A stretch of 64,000 nt of DNA from Viridibacterium sediminicola (GTDB lineage: Bacteria; Pseudomonadota; Gammaproteobacteria; Burkholderiales; Rhodocyclaceae): positions 62,001 to 126,000 of the forward strand of contig NZ_JBDIVE010000006.1 in NCBI RefSeq assembly GCF_039631295.1, read 5' to 3'. Each line of letters opens with the position of its first letter. The stretch's first letter is position 1. The notes under the pieces are model-generated. The model was not told where the DNA came from. It worked only from the letters and a program-made list of their open reading frames with translations, and searched no databases. A program made the translations under genes and the position numbers. This document shows, piece after piece, positions 9,203 to 18,124 of this stretch.

Positions 9203-11434
9203 ATGATGAATTCACCACAAGCTGCGCAAACTACTGCAGAGACTCCCTTCGTGTCACTTGCCGGGGGGCTTTCAGAAGAGAGCAAGCTAGAATTGCTTGA
9301 ATATTGGCGCAGTATTACGAAACGCAAATTGGCGATCTTTTCGCTTGGTCTTTTTGTTGCGATTGTTGCAGCCGCTATTGTGTATTCGTTGCAGCCGGTT
9401 TACAGCTCCACTGTTACGGTATTGATTGAGCAAAGCAAGAACAAGGTTTTGTCGTTCGATGAGGTTTACGGCGGGATATCGCAAGACAAGGAGCATTACC
9501 AGACCCAGGTGGAGATTATAAAATCTCGTGAGGTTGGTATGCGCGTGGTGAAATTGCTGCGTTTGTGGGAATACCCCGAGTTTGACCCCAGGAAAGACTC
9601 GGACTCCTGGGTAAATACTTTATTCCAATCCATCGGTATCCGTTCAGCCCCGCCGAAATGGAATGATGAGTCTTTAGCCAATGCCGCTTTTTATCGATTT
9701 TCAAAAAACATTAGCGTCGAGCCGGTGCGCCTTAGCCAGTTGGTGAAAGTCAGTTTCGAATCTCGTGATAAGACTTTGGCGGCCAGCGTTGCCAATACTA
9801 TTGCAAATGCTTATATCGATTTGGATCGCGAGGCCCGATTCAAAATGACGCAGCAAGCCAACGAATGGTTGCAGGACCGAACCAAGATGCTGCGTGACAA
9901 GCTAGCCATGTCTGAGCAAGCGCTGCAATCCTTTCGTGACAAGCAGGGCATCGTAAGTTTATCAGGCTCTGTGCAGACAATTATCGGGCAGCAAATCGGG
10001 GACGTTGCGCAACGACTGGCGGAGGCTAAGTCTCGTCGGGCAGAGGCGGAGAGTGCTTTTAATCAAGTGAAATCAATCAAGGACGGAGATTACACTACGG
10101 TACCCGCCGTTATTCGCAACCCAGCGGTTGCCGATGCTAAGAGACAGGAAAGTACCGCAGCCCTTAAAGTCGCCGAATTGCAGCAGCGCTATGGTTCTGA
10201 ACATCCGAAGATGGTCCAGGCTATGTCTGAACTTAAAGCCGCACGTGAAAATTTGAATCGCCAGATGCAAGCGGTGGTGAGTAGCTTGACTCATGAATAT
10301 GAAACTGCGCGGTCTACCGAAAAAGCGCTTGATAATGCGCTGAACGCCGCACGCGGCACGATTCAAAATGTCAATCGCCAAGAGTTTGAGTTGGGTGTGC
10401 TTGATCGCGAGGTTCAGTCAAACAAACAGCTCTACGATATGTTTATGAGCCGTGCAAAGGAAACGAATGTTGGTAATGATTTGCAGAGCTCTGTCGCACG
10501 TATCGTTGATCCCGCTGTGGTCGCTAATAATCCGGTGAAGCCCAAGAAGCAACAGATTATCGTAATCGCAATGATTTTAGGGCTGTTCGCAGGCGTGATG
10601 ATCTCTTTGCTGCTTGATAAACTCGACAATACTATCAATGGGACCGAAGATGCTGAGCGTCGCCTGAGTCAGCCGGTGCTCAGTGCCTTACCTGAGCTGA
10701 GCGATGAGGAAGCCAAAAATGCCATTACTGCATTTATTGACAGCCCCGATTCGCAGCTGGCGGAATCCATCAGAACCGCAAGAACGGGCGTACTTCTTTC
10801 GGATATAGATTTGACTCATCGCGTGTTGCTGATTACTTCAAGTATGCCCGGTGAAGGCAAGACGACGGTGAGTACGAATCTTGCCATGGCTCATGCTCAA
10901 ACACGCAAGACTTTGCTTATCGATTTGGATATGCGTCGGCCCCAGATTGGAAAGCGCTTGGGTATGCCATTATCCGCCAAGGGCATTTCAAGTCTGGTAT
11001 CCGGGGCCTCTGCGCTGGGTGAATGTATCTACACGATGCCTGGTTCGACATTGTCCGTGATGCCGGCGGGTGATTTACCGCCCAATCCTCTTGAACTTTT
11101 GTTATCACAGAAATTCAAGGAGACGCTAGCCTGGTTACGTGATCAGTACGAAGTAATAATCATAGACTCGCCACCTGTCGAGCTAGTGAGTGACGCGCTT
11201 GTCATCGCTCCGATGGTGAATCGCGTGGTGTTTGTTGTGCGCGCCATGAAGACGCCTTATCCCTTAGCACGTAAAGGCATTTTGCGTGTGCAGCGATCTG
11301 GCGGACGGATGTTAGGTGTGGTCTTGAATCATCTGGACTTCAAAAAATCGCAACGTTATTACGGCAGCTATAGCGGTTATGGGATTGATGATTATGAGAG
11401 TTACGGCTATGGATCCAAAAAGAGCGAAGCATGA
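9203..11434 (+). CDS. chain-length determinant fused to autophosphorylating tyrosine kinase (Wzc/EpsG-type)
   Basis: A 743-residue inner-membrane BY-kinase. The order is a short cytoplasmic N-terminus, TM1 (about residues 45-65), a Wzz-like periplasmic domain with long coiled-coil helices (about 150-420), TM2 (about 450-470), then a cytoplasmic P-loop kinase. Kinase motifs are Walker A PGEGKTTVSTN (about 550), Walker A' LLIDLDMRRP and Walker B VIIIDSPP. The C-terminal tail is a tyrosine cluster (YYGSYSGYGIDDYESYGYG), the usual autophosphorylation site. Cycling phosphorylation of such tails controls polymer length and export. The dedicated phosphatase gene follows 23 bases downstream. Two adjacent ATG codons (9203, 9206) can serve as the start. 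Confidence 0.92.
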   Translation: MMNSPQAAQTTAETPFVSLAGGLSEESKLELLEYWRSITKRKLAIFSLGLFVAIVAAAIVYSLQPVYSSTVTVLIEQSKNKVLSFDEVYGGISQDKEHYQTQVEIIKSREVGMRVVKLLRLWEYPEFDPRKDSDSWVNTLFQSIGIRSAPPKWNDESLANAAFYRFSKNISVEPVRLSQLVKVSFESRDKTLAASVANTIANAYIDLDREARFKMTQQANEWLQDRTKMLRDKLAMSEQALQSFRDKQGIVSLSGSVQTIIGQQIGDVAQRLAEAKSRRAEAESAFNQVKSIKDGDYTTVPAVIRNPAVADAKRQESTAALKVAELQQRYGSEHPKMVQAMSELKAARENLNRQMQAVVSSLTHEYETARSTEKALDNALNAARGTIQNVNRQEFELGVLDREVQSNKQLYDMFMSRAKETNVGNDLQSSVARIVDPAVVANNPVKPKKQQIIVIAMILGLFAGVMISLLLDKLDNTINGTEDAERRLSQPVLSALPELSDEEAKNAITAFIDSPDSQLAESIRTARTGVLLSDIDLTHRVLLITSSMPGEGKTTVSTNLAMAHAQTRKTLLIDLDMRRPQIGKRLGMPLSAKGISSLVSGASALGECIYTMPGSTLSVMPAGDLPPNPLELLLSQKFKETLAWLRDQYEVIIIDSPPVELVSDALVIAPMVNRVVFVVRAMKTPYPLARKGILRVQRSGGRMLGVVLNHLDFKKSQRYYGSYSGYGIDDYESYGYGSKKSEA

Positions 11435-11457
11435 ATTATGTCGGCAAATAGTTGAGA

Positions 11458-12180
11458 ATGATTGATATTCATTGCCATCTATTGCCGCGAGTCGATGACG
11501 GCCCACAGTCGCTTCAGGCGTCGATTGATCTTGCGTGGGCTGCTGTCGAGGATGGGGTTACACATGCGGTGGTCACCCCTCATGTCTACCCAGGCAGGTT
11601 CAATAACACTCGTTCATCAATTGAATTGTGCTGTCGGCGTTATGTCGATTTGCTTAAGCTAAAAAACGTGCCTTTGCGGATTTCGTTTGGCGGCGAAGTG
11701 CGGTTGGATGCTGATCTGCCCCTGCTGATTGAGCGCGACGAAATTCCATTTCTTGGCGTTTCGCAGGGGTTCAAGACAATGCTGTTGGAGTTTCCGGATG
11801 CGCAAATTCCTCTAGGAGCAGATCGGCTCGTACGGGTCTTGCTGTCCAGAGGTATTCGTCCTCTGATCGCTCACCCTGAGCGAAATAAATCGGTGATGGA
11901 AAATCCGGAAAGAATACGCTCATTCGTGGACGCAGGGTGCGCGTTACAGATTACGGCAGGGTCAATTCTTGGGCAGTTTGGACCACGCGCACTTGCCGCG
12001 AGCGAGTATATGTTGAGCGAGTCTCTGGTCAGTGCAATCGCTAGCGACGCACATAATCTTGATGGTCGTCGTTATCGCTTAAAGGAGGCGCGGCAAGCAT
12101 TAGTCTCTCGATACGGGGAGGCGCTTGCCGTCCAGCTGACCGAGTTGGGTCCTGCATCGCTATGCGGACTGGACGTCTAG
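11458..12180 (+). CDS. PHP-family protein-tyrosine phosphatase (CpsB/CapC-type)
   Basis: A 240-residue metal-dependent phosphatase of the PHP fold. The N-terminal metal motif is MIDIHCHLLPRVDDG. Further ligands appear as VVTPHVYPG, GGEVRLD, IAHPERN (the conserved HPER element) and SDAHNLDGRRY. CpsB/Wzb-like enzymes of this type dephosphorylate the tyrosine tail of the BY-kinase, and the kinase gene is immediately upstream, so the substrate is very likely that protein. The ATG at 11458 begins the conserved domain; an in-frame TTG lies six bases earlier. The next gene starts 12 bases after the stop, consistent with one operon. Confidence 0.9.
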   Translation: MIDIHCHLLPRVDDGPQSLQASIDLAWAAVEDGVTHAVVTPHVYPGRFNNTRSSIELCCRRYVDLLKLKNVPLRISFGGEVRLDADLPLLIERDEIPFLGVSQGFKTMLLEFPDAQIPLGADRLVRVLLSRGIRPLIAHPERNKSVMENPERIRSFVDAGCALQITAGSILGQFGPRALAASEYMLSESLVSAIASDAHNLDGRRYRLKEARQALVSRYGEALAVQLTELGPASLCGLDV

Positions 12181-12192
12181 GATATCGGTGTG

Positions 12193-12849
12193 ATGTCTCC
12201 GAATAAGATAACTGAAAGGCTGCCGCTGGCGGAAATATTCGTGTTGATCGTATTTTCGGCGGTTGGCATTTGGGTGTTTTATGTTTCCGCTATTCTAGTC
12301 AGTGCGGATTTCAAATCAATGCGAGCTCGCGATACGGTGGATGGATGGATGGCTCGTAGAAATGACTGGTCATTATCAGCTTGGATTGAGGCTCGCTCTG
12401 AAATTCTTGATGCGTTGAAAGTTGTGCCTGATAGCCCGATGTTGAATGACTATATGGGGGCGATCTATTCATTCCGCGGGATTCAATCATGGAAAGATGA
12501 TCGGCTGCGCGTAATTTATTTTAAAGCAGCTGAGGCTTATCAATTACGCTCGATTCAATTTCGTGAACATAATGCCCCCGCCTGGGCTAGTCTCGCACTC
12601 AGTCGCTACGCAATCGGCCTGCGGGATGATCAGTTGTACACAGCGGTTCAGCAAGCGATTAACTTAGGGGAGAGTGAGCCTGGGGTACGTCGTGTGGTCT
12701 CCGATATTCTGCTTGGGACTTGGCGAACGTCGCCTACGTCTTTGCGACAATGGCTATTGCAAAATTATCCCAGGATGTCCAGTCAAGAAAAACAAACAAT
12801 AATGTCCATTGCGCAGCGATATGGTCAGGAAAAGCTGCTTACATACTGA
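12193..12849 (+). CDS. VpsP-like membrane-anchored helical protein of the exopolysaccharide locus
   Basis: A 218-residue protein with one N-terminal transmembrane helix (IFVLIVFSAVGIWVFYVSAILV) and a helical, TPR-like remainder. Segments such as ARSEILDALKVVPDSPMLNDYMGAIY and AYQLRSIQFREHNAPAWASLALSRYAIG read as helix-turn-helix repeats. It resembles small VpsP-type accessory proteins found at the end of vps/eps operons. No catalytic motif is seen, and it may scaffold the assembly machinery. A GTG at 12190 with AGGA seven bases upstream is an equally good start. It is the last recognisable gene of the exopolysaccharide locus, and a gene-free stretch follows. Confidence 0.6.
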   Translation: MSPNKITERLPLAEIFVLIVFSAVGIWVFYVSAILVSADFKSMRARDTVDGWMARRNDWSLSAWIEARSEILDALKVVPDSPMLNDYMGAIYSFRGIQSWKDDRLRVIYFKAAEAYQLRSIQFREHNAPAWASLALSRYAIGLRDDQLYTAVQQAINLGESEPGVRRVVSDILLGTWRTSPTSLRQWLLQNYPRMSSQEKQTIMSIAQRYGQEKLLTY

Positions 12850-14590
12850 GATTTAGCGATTCTGACTTTCTATTACGGTGTGTGATCTAGATTGCTCGAT
12901 GATCGAGGACTATCTAGGGCTGTCTTGGCAGTCATTCCCGCAAAATTCAGAGCGCAGCGATGGATTGGACACTGCAAGATTACCCCTTCGCCTTGACTGA
13001 AGTGACGCGCTCTAGCTTGTGCGCGAGCTTGCTTCACTGGGAGTCTGCCTCTCGATTCGCACACCTCGCGCGTCCGCGAAGGCACGCCGTTGTCCGCAAG
13101 GCTCCGTTCAATGCTTCTTACAGGCCCTTCTATTGCATCAGCTTGCGTCGCCTGATCCCGTCAGCGTCCGCTGTCTGAACAGAGGTCGAAGAACGCACTG
13201 TGCGCTGCACCAGTAGGAGGCGGCGGCTGTCTATCTCCTTCAAGCAGTGTTTGCACTATGGTCTGTGGGCGAAACCGCCGCAACTAAGAAGTTTCGACGG
13301 TGTAGATAGTGCGGCTTGGATCAAGCGCTTGCCGCGTGGCCGCTCGCTGCCTTTGAAATATAGGCCATACGCACGAAAGATGGCGCAGGCAAACAATCGA
13401 GGCCCGGCCCTTTGTTGTTTGTGTCTTTGTGATTTGCATTAAGGTTTGTGCCCTACGAAGAATTCCTTCCCGTCTGTGGGGGGCATTTGATGAAGCTCGA
13501 ACGGGCCAGACGATTAGCACGCACAACTGCTTAGCCTCGAGCGCGTCAAACTTCATTTTCCATCCTTCAGCTAATCATGAATAGTGAGCACGGGCTTCGA
13601 TGCTTGATCGAACGGCCTTGCGCAGACCGCCCATGGGCGTTTCTGTTATGCCGAACTGCATAATCAATCATCTCATGGCTAAGCAATTTGGCTAATTGTA
13701 TGCCGTCCATGCACAGAAAATACTCTGTCACGTTATTACGATGCATACATCATGTGTCAGCATGATGTCGGCGATTCGCCGACGAGGACAGGCTGGGATA
13801 GATTCATCAATGAGCGCATTAAATTCGAATTAAGCCAAAAGAATACCTTGATGGCATCTTTGGTGTGCTCATTTCGAAACGTCAATGCTGAGTTCTCAGT
13901 GACAAGAACGGACTGATTTTGTCGCGTTGTATCGATTGTTTGCGTTAACTCAAATGCATTTGTTACGGGGTCGGAGCATTTGCTTACTTCTTCCTGACGT
14001 TAATGGTCCGCATCTTGTTATTGCAAAAAAACATTTATTTTTTATTTTCGATTATTTACACGCGCCTGTTCTATTGTTTGAACGATTGTACTTTTGGGTT
14101 GTCTTGAGTTCTGTTTTGTCCATCAACTTAATCCTTACGCAACGGTTTGGCTGTACATGCATAAGTATTGCTGTGGGCAGCATCCTTGGCTTGTCTGATT
14201 CAACTATTCTATATGGCTAAATTTCAAATTGGTATGTCTGTACAATCATTACAAATAAAATAAAATTCTTTTTTCCCACCATTGGGTGCTTGTGCTTGTA
14301 TGTTGAGTGAATTATTCGGGCGTGGGTCGCTTGTTGTTGGTCGTTTAGGTCGCTTTGAGGCTTGCACTTCTTTAGTGCTGTAAATCTGAGGTTGAATGTG
14401 TTTGGTGCGCAGGGATGCTTTCTTTTTTATAGCCCTAACTAAGACGTTAGTATGAGTGCCAATATCGTTAAATAAGATTAAAGATCTGGATTTGTCGGTT
14501 TACACAAAAAATACAAATACAATCAAAAAAAATTAAAGTTTTATCGGCATCTGCAATAATTAACTATCGGAAGGCTGAGAGGCGATTACA
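12850..14590. other. 1.7 kb stretch without credible genes; paired hairpins at 13747-13783
   Basis: The short open frames here on either strand have unnatural composition and no ribosome sites, so none is called. The first part (to about 13550) is GC-moderate and could be decayed sequence; the part from about 13900 to 14590 is AT-rich. Two adjacent perfect hairpins occur: ACATCATG-TGTCAG-CATGATGT (13747-13768) and GTCGGCG-ATT-CGCCGAC (13767-13783), sharing two bases. Neither is followed by a T run, so terminator function is doubtful. No insertion-sequence gene was recognised. Confidence 0.5.
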
Positions 14591-14884
14591 ATGAAAAGAG
14601 TTTCTGGTTATAACAGTTTTTTTATTGTAGTTGAATTGCATGACGGAACAAAAGAGACCTTCTCTATTCCTGATATCCCGAATAATGAAATAATTGAAAA
14701 GTTGCGATTTAAGGAATTTTTTAATAGTAATTATTTGATATTTTCGACAGATGATGACGTGTTGCTTTTCCCGGTTACTTCGGTGCGTAGTGTGAGAATG
14801 TCAAAGAGCCTGTTTAGTAAATCGGCACAAAGTTTGGATTCACTGCTTCCTGTATCTTCATTTAAAAATGCAAATAGAATTTAA
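14591..14884 (+). CDS. small protein of unknown function
   Basis: A 97-residue protein starting at an ATG with a good GAGAGG ribosome site eight bases upstream. The first two thirds look like a small beta-rich domain (FFIVVELHDGTKETFSIPD, then NSNYLIFSTDDDVLLFPVTSVRSVRMS). The end is Ser-rich. No known family was recognised. Its gene is AT-rich, like the following two genes, and overlaps or nearly abuts the next open frame, so the two are probably translated together. It lies upstream of a c-di-GMP-type protein, which hints at a shared signalling or surface role (inference). Confidence 0.6.
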   Translation: MKRVSGYNSFFIVVELHDGTKETFSIPDIPNNEIIEKLRFKEFFNSNYLIFSTDDDVLLFPVTSVRSVRMSKSLFSKSAQSLDSLLPVSSFKNANRI

Positions 14885-14903
14885 CTCAGCGAGAGCTTTT
14901 GAC

Positions 14904-15326
14904 ATGTTTCAATCAGCCACCGATCCTAATGCCAAGATAAATGATATAAATTTTTATTTTTCTGGCGGCGTTACCAGTTTGTTTTATCAGCTCGGCGTGG
15001 TTCCTCCTTCTAGAGAGGATAACTTCAATATCAGCTACAACAGCGACATCGTTTCGGTTCGTATAGCGAGGCGTGGGACCGGAGTTGTAGAGAATGTTAG
15101 ATTCTATCGATCCGGCGATCAGTTTGAAAAATTCATAATCTTCAATCCCAAGTCAATGCCACGCTCTGAGCGGGATCGCTTGATTAGAAAGCTGCATGCC
15201 AATAACCTGCCGCAGAAGCAAATTGCCGATTTGATGGGCCTGACTCAACAGGCCGTGTCTTATGTTTGCAAAAAGGACTTGAGTCTCAGCGTGAAGAATG
15301 CCTGTTCACAAAATGGAGCCTTGTGA
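14904..15326 (+). CDS. unknown protein with C-terminal helix-turn-helix
   Basis: A 140-residue protein from the ATG at 14904, which has GAGAG eight bases upstream. An earlier in-frame ATG at 14868 would add 12 residues and overlap the previous gene by 17 bases. The N-terminal part (INDINFYFSGGVTSLFYQLG through VSVRIARRGTGVVENVRFYRSG) resembles no family I know. The C-terminus has a convincing DNA-binding helix-turn-helix: ERDRLIRKLHANNLPQKQIA followed by DLMGLTQQAVSYVCKK, of the sigma-region-4/resolvase-like type. It may regulate the adjacent EAL/GGDEF gene or itself. Codon use is AT-rich, consistent with acquisition. Confidence 0.6.
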   Translation: MFQSATDPNAKINDINFYFSGGVTSLFYQLGVVPPSREDNFNISYNSDIVSVRIARRGTGVVENVRFYRSGDQFEKFIIFNPKSMPRSERDRLIRKLHANNLPQKQIADLMGLTQQAVSYVCKKDLSLSVKNACSQNGAL

Positions 15327-15440
15327 GGCTAGGCCTTGCGCAGTGATGGAAATTTCTCTTTTTTCCGTGGAATCGTGCATCTAGATTAGACCTAGATTGG
15401 GTTCTAAGCGCTTGCCCGGTAGAGAGGGGTTTTTTAAATA

Positions 15441-17198
15441 ATGCGAAACGAGAGTGTGCTCGACGTGTTGGCTCTGGCTTTAAGAGAAGAAGCAGTTTCG
15501 GTCAATTTTCAGCCACTCTTTGATTCACAGAGGGGCTCTGTCTTCGCGTACGAGGCGTTTTCAAGAGGTCCATACGGATCATCCATTTATGCACCGCATG
15601 ATCTTTTTAGAGAGGCTGCCGCGCTCGGGTTGCTTGAGCCTCTGCAGCGCCTTGTCGTTTCGTCCGCAATAAAAGCGTTCGTTGATCTAAATCTGAAAGG
15701 TAGTCTTTTTATCAGCCTGGATCTTGATTCGGGAGGAAAAGATTTATTCGATTGCCTGAAGAGTGGGGTTGATGTTCTGCGGCAGCATGGCGGCGATGTG
15801 GTGGTTAAATTGAAGCTCGCTGATGTAAAAAAAAATAACAGCCGCGATGCGGGCTTGCTTTCGTCGCTTGCCGATGCTGGTGCGGGAGTGGCTATCGCCA
15901 CCTCGTCGCTGGAAGATATTCCAGATGAAAGCATGCTGTTTTGTTCAGACTGCTATATAAAACTCGATAAATATGCAGTAGAAGATATTTCTTCAAATCA
16001 ATCGAAGTTTGGCTATCTGAGAGGTTTGGTTGCCGAGCTTAAGGCTAAAGGCTGGGGGGTTGTTGCCGAAGGGGTGGAAACCCATACGGATTACGCCTCG
16101 CTGTTGAATATCGGTGTTGGCTATTTTCAGGGGTATTTGTTTGGGCGCCCATCCAGAGCTGCGTTGTATTTTTCAGAAAAATCGAATTCGGCAGTTGAGG
16201 CCTATTCGGCTTTCTTTGGTGAAAATATCACTGCTTATGATTTTGTCAGCTCACGATTCTATGTGTCAGAGAGTTTGACCAACCATAATGCAATTGGTGT
16301 GCTGGTGAATCGACGGAGCAACTCACCGGTGCCCTTGGTTGACTCGAAAAACGTTCCTGTCGGATTCATTGATCCAATCAATGCGTTGCGCTGGCTAAGA
16401 GGCGAAAATCCTGCGATACGATCAGCGGGGCGAAAATGCATCGCCATGGCGAAGCCATTGCGTTATGTTTTTGATCAGAAAGTCAGTCTGGGTGAAATGC
16501 TGGGAAAATTATCCGATTCGGCTGGATTTAATTCGGATGAAATTTTCGTCGTAACAAAAGAAGGGCGCTATGTTGGTTACGGACTTGTTTCTGCCGTATT
16601 CAAGACTGTGGCCGAAATCAAGGTTAATCAGGCCAGGCTTTCGAACCCCCTTACTTTGCTTCCTGGCAATATCGAAATAGAGCGAAGAATAAACTTCTTG
16701 CTGAAGAATGAAGTTTCGTTTGTTGCCATATATTGGGATTTGGATAACTTCAAGCCCTATAACGATCATTTTGGCTACAGCACCGGCGATGAACTCATTC
16801 TGCTGATCTCAAAAGTACTCAAGGATGTGTTTGTTGGTAGTTCAGACTTTGTGGGCCACATCGGCGGAGATGACTTTATCACCATTACTTCAAGCTCTGA
16901 CTGGGAGAGAATGGTGCAGGATGTCATCGCTTTATTCGCAAGCCACTCGGTGATTCTTTTTAAGAAAATCGGGGTCGGTGAAGAGGGGATTCAAAGTCAG
17001 GATCGGCAAGGGAATTTAATCTACTATCCGCTCAGCTCGTTGTCTGGAGGTGTCGTATCTGTCGCGCCGAATGAGTACGATAGCGCGGCGAAGGTTTCAA
17101 TGGCCCTCGGCGAGGCTAAACAGCAGGCCAAAAAAATGCCGGGAAATTCTTATTTTGTCGAACGCAGAAGGCCAGTTGAGCTCACGTCTCAAGTGTAA
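15441..17198 (+). CDS. EAL-CBS-GGDEF protein with degenerate EAL and GGDDF cyclase motif
   Basis: A 585-residue cytoplasmic protein with no membrane segment. An EAL domain spans about residues 10-250, a CBS-like linker pair about 265-410 and a GGDEF domain about 415-570. The EAL motif is EAFSR. The metal-binding DDFG is replaced by ATSS (GVAIATSSLED), and the catalytic ELTE region reads KLKLAD, so phosphodiesterase activity is unlikely although AEGVET and KLDKYAVED remain. The GGDEF domain keeps the signature WDLDNFKPYNDHFGY and has GGDDF at the active-site loop, so cyclase activity is plausible. The dead EAL may act as a c-di-GMP sensor. The ATG at 15441 follows AGAGAGGGG. It is downstream of two unknown small genes and of the exopolysaccharide locus, whose output c-di-GMP often controls. 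Confidence 0.85.
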   Translation: MRNESVLDVLALALREEAVSVNFQPLFDSQRGSVFAYEAFSRGPYGSSIYAPHDLFREAAALGLLEPLQRLVVSSAIKAFVDLNLKGSLFISLDLDSGGKDLFDCLKSGVDVLRQHGGDVVVKLKLADVKKNNSRDAGLLSSLADAGAGVAIATSSLEDIPDESMLFCSDCYIKLDKYAVEDISSNQSKFGYLRGLVAELKAKGWGVVAEGVETHTDYASLLNIGVGYFQGYLFGRPSRAALYFSEKSNSAVEAYSAFFGENITAYDFVSSRFYVSESLTNHNAIGVLVNRRSNSPVPLVDSKNVPVGFIDPINALRWLRGENPAIRSAGRKCIAMAKPLRYVFDQKVSLGEMLGKLSDSAGFNSDEIFVVTKEGRYVGYGLVSAVFKTVAEIKVNQARLSNPLTLLPGNIEIERRINFLLKNEVSFVAIYWDLDNFKPYNDHFGYSTGDELILLISKVLKDVFVGSSDFVGHIGGDDFITITSSSDWERMVQDVIALFASHSVILFKKIGVGEEGIQSQDRQGNLIYYPLSSLSGGVVSVAPNEYDSAAKVSMALGEAKQQAKKMPGNSYFVERRRPVELTSQV

Positions 17199-17222
17199 TT
17201 GCTTTGACGCGTCTCCCGGAGG

Positions 17223-17972
17223 TCAAGGCTGCGCCGGACTGGTTTTTACGTAGGGCGCCAGTTCAGGTACGCTGCGGGCCATGCCTTCGGCGACGATGCG
17301 GCCGAAGACGTAGGAGCCGGCCAGGTTGAAGTGGGTTTTGTCGGGCACGGTCTTGCCTTCGGCGTCGAGCTTGGTGAGGCCGAGTTTGTGGCCTTCGACT
17401 TCGCCGAGCGCTTCCATGCGCTCCACGCTGAGCGCGTGCAGATCGAGCAGGGGCACCTGCATTTCTTCAGCGACTTTTTTCATCGCCGCGACGTGACCCA
17501 TCAGGTCGTCTTCGATCTTGCCATTGGGCTGGTAGTAGCGGCGGGCGATGGAGGTGACGAGAATCGGCTTGATGCCGGCTGCGCGCGCCTCTTCGATGTA
17601 GCGGCGTAGATTGGCGGGGTATTCGGTTTCCAGCTTGGTTTCGCGGTCTGCGTGCGCCTTGCTTTCGACGTCGTTATGGCCGAACTGGATCAGCATCCAG
17701 TCGGGTTTGCCGGCCAGCGCGCGGTCCCACAAGCCGTCGCGGCGATAGGTCTTGGTGCTGGCGCCGCCCTTGGCGTTGTTGATGCAGGTGACGGCGGGGA
17801 CCAGGTTGGCGCAGAAGCCGATGCCGTAACCTTGCCTCTCGGTTTGCGTGGAGTCGCCGATCAGGGCGATGCGGATCGGTTTGAGTTCTTGAGCCAGCGT
17901 GCTGGCGCAGAGGCCAATCAGGCTGACGCTGAGCAGCGCGGAAAAACAACGGCGGGACAGGCTTTGGCGCAT
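17223..17972 (-). CDS. secreted SGNH/GDSL hydrolase, rhamnogalacturonan acetylesterase-like
   Basis: A 249-residue exported esterase with a signal peptide (CFSALLSVSLIGLCASTLAQ). The four SGNH blocks are visible: GDSTQTE with the catalytic Ser near residue 41, the Gly block NNAKGGASTKTY, FGHNDVES with the Asn, and DKTHFNLAGS with the catalytic Asp and His. This arrangement matches the rhamnogalacturonan acetylesterase-like branch (CE12), which removes acetyl groups from polysaccharides. It is convergent with the c-di-GMP gene, 24 bases apart, and marks the start of high-GC sequence. It could act on the acetylated exopolysaccharide made by the neighbouring locus or on plant polymers; the substrate is not determined. 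Confidence 0.8.
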   Translation of the reverse strand: MRQSLSRRCFSALLSVSLIGLCASTLAQELKPIRIALIGDSTQTERQGYGIGFCANLVPAVTCINNAKGGASTKTYRRDGLWDRALAGKPDWMLIQFGHNDVESKAHADRETKLETEYPANLRRYIEEARAAGIKPILVTSIARRYYQPNGKIEDDLMGHVAAMKKVAEEMQVPLLDLHALSVERMEALGEVEGHKLGLTKLDAEGKTVPDKTHFNLAGSYVFGRIVAEGMARSVPELAPYVKTSPAQP

Positions 17973-18124
17973 GGACGGGTCTCCTTGTTTTGATCTGCGC
18001 TACTTTAGCGCCCGGAGCCACGCCCGACCTTGCGCAGATTGCGCAATTGTTGCGGCGGCTCAGGCGCTGGCTCCGTTGGCAGATCAGGCGCCGGCGCAGC
18101 GCCTGGGCGATGCGCCGGGCTGGC

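Noticed and set aside
13927..14220. 97-codon open frame with hydrophobic stretches
   Set aside because: There is no ribosome site, the composition is odd (scattered Cys, Trp and Leu) and no homologous pattern was recognised. It is probably chance in AT-rich DNA.
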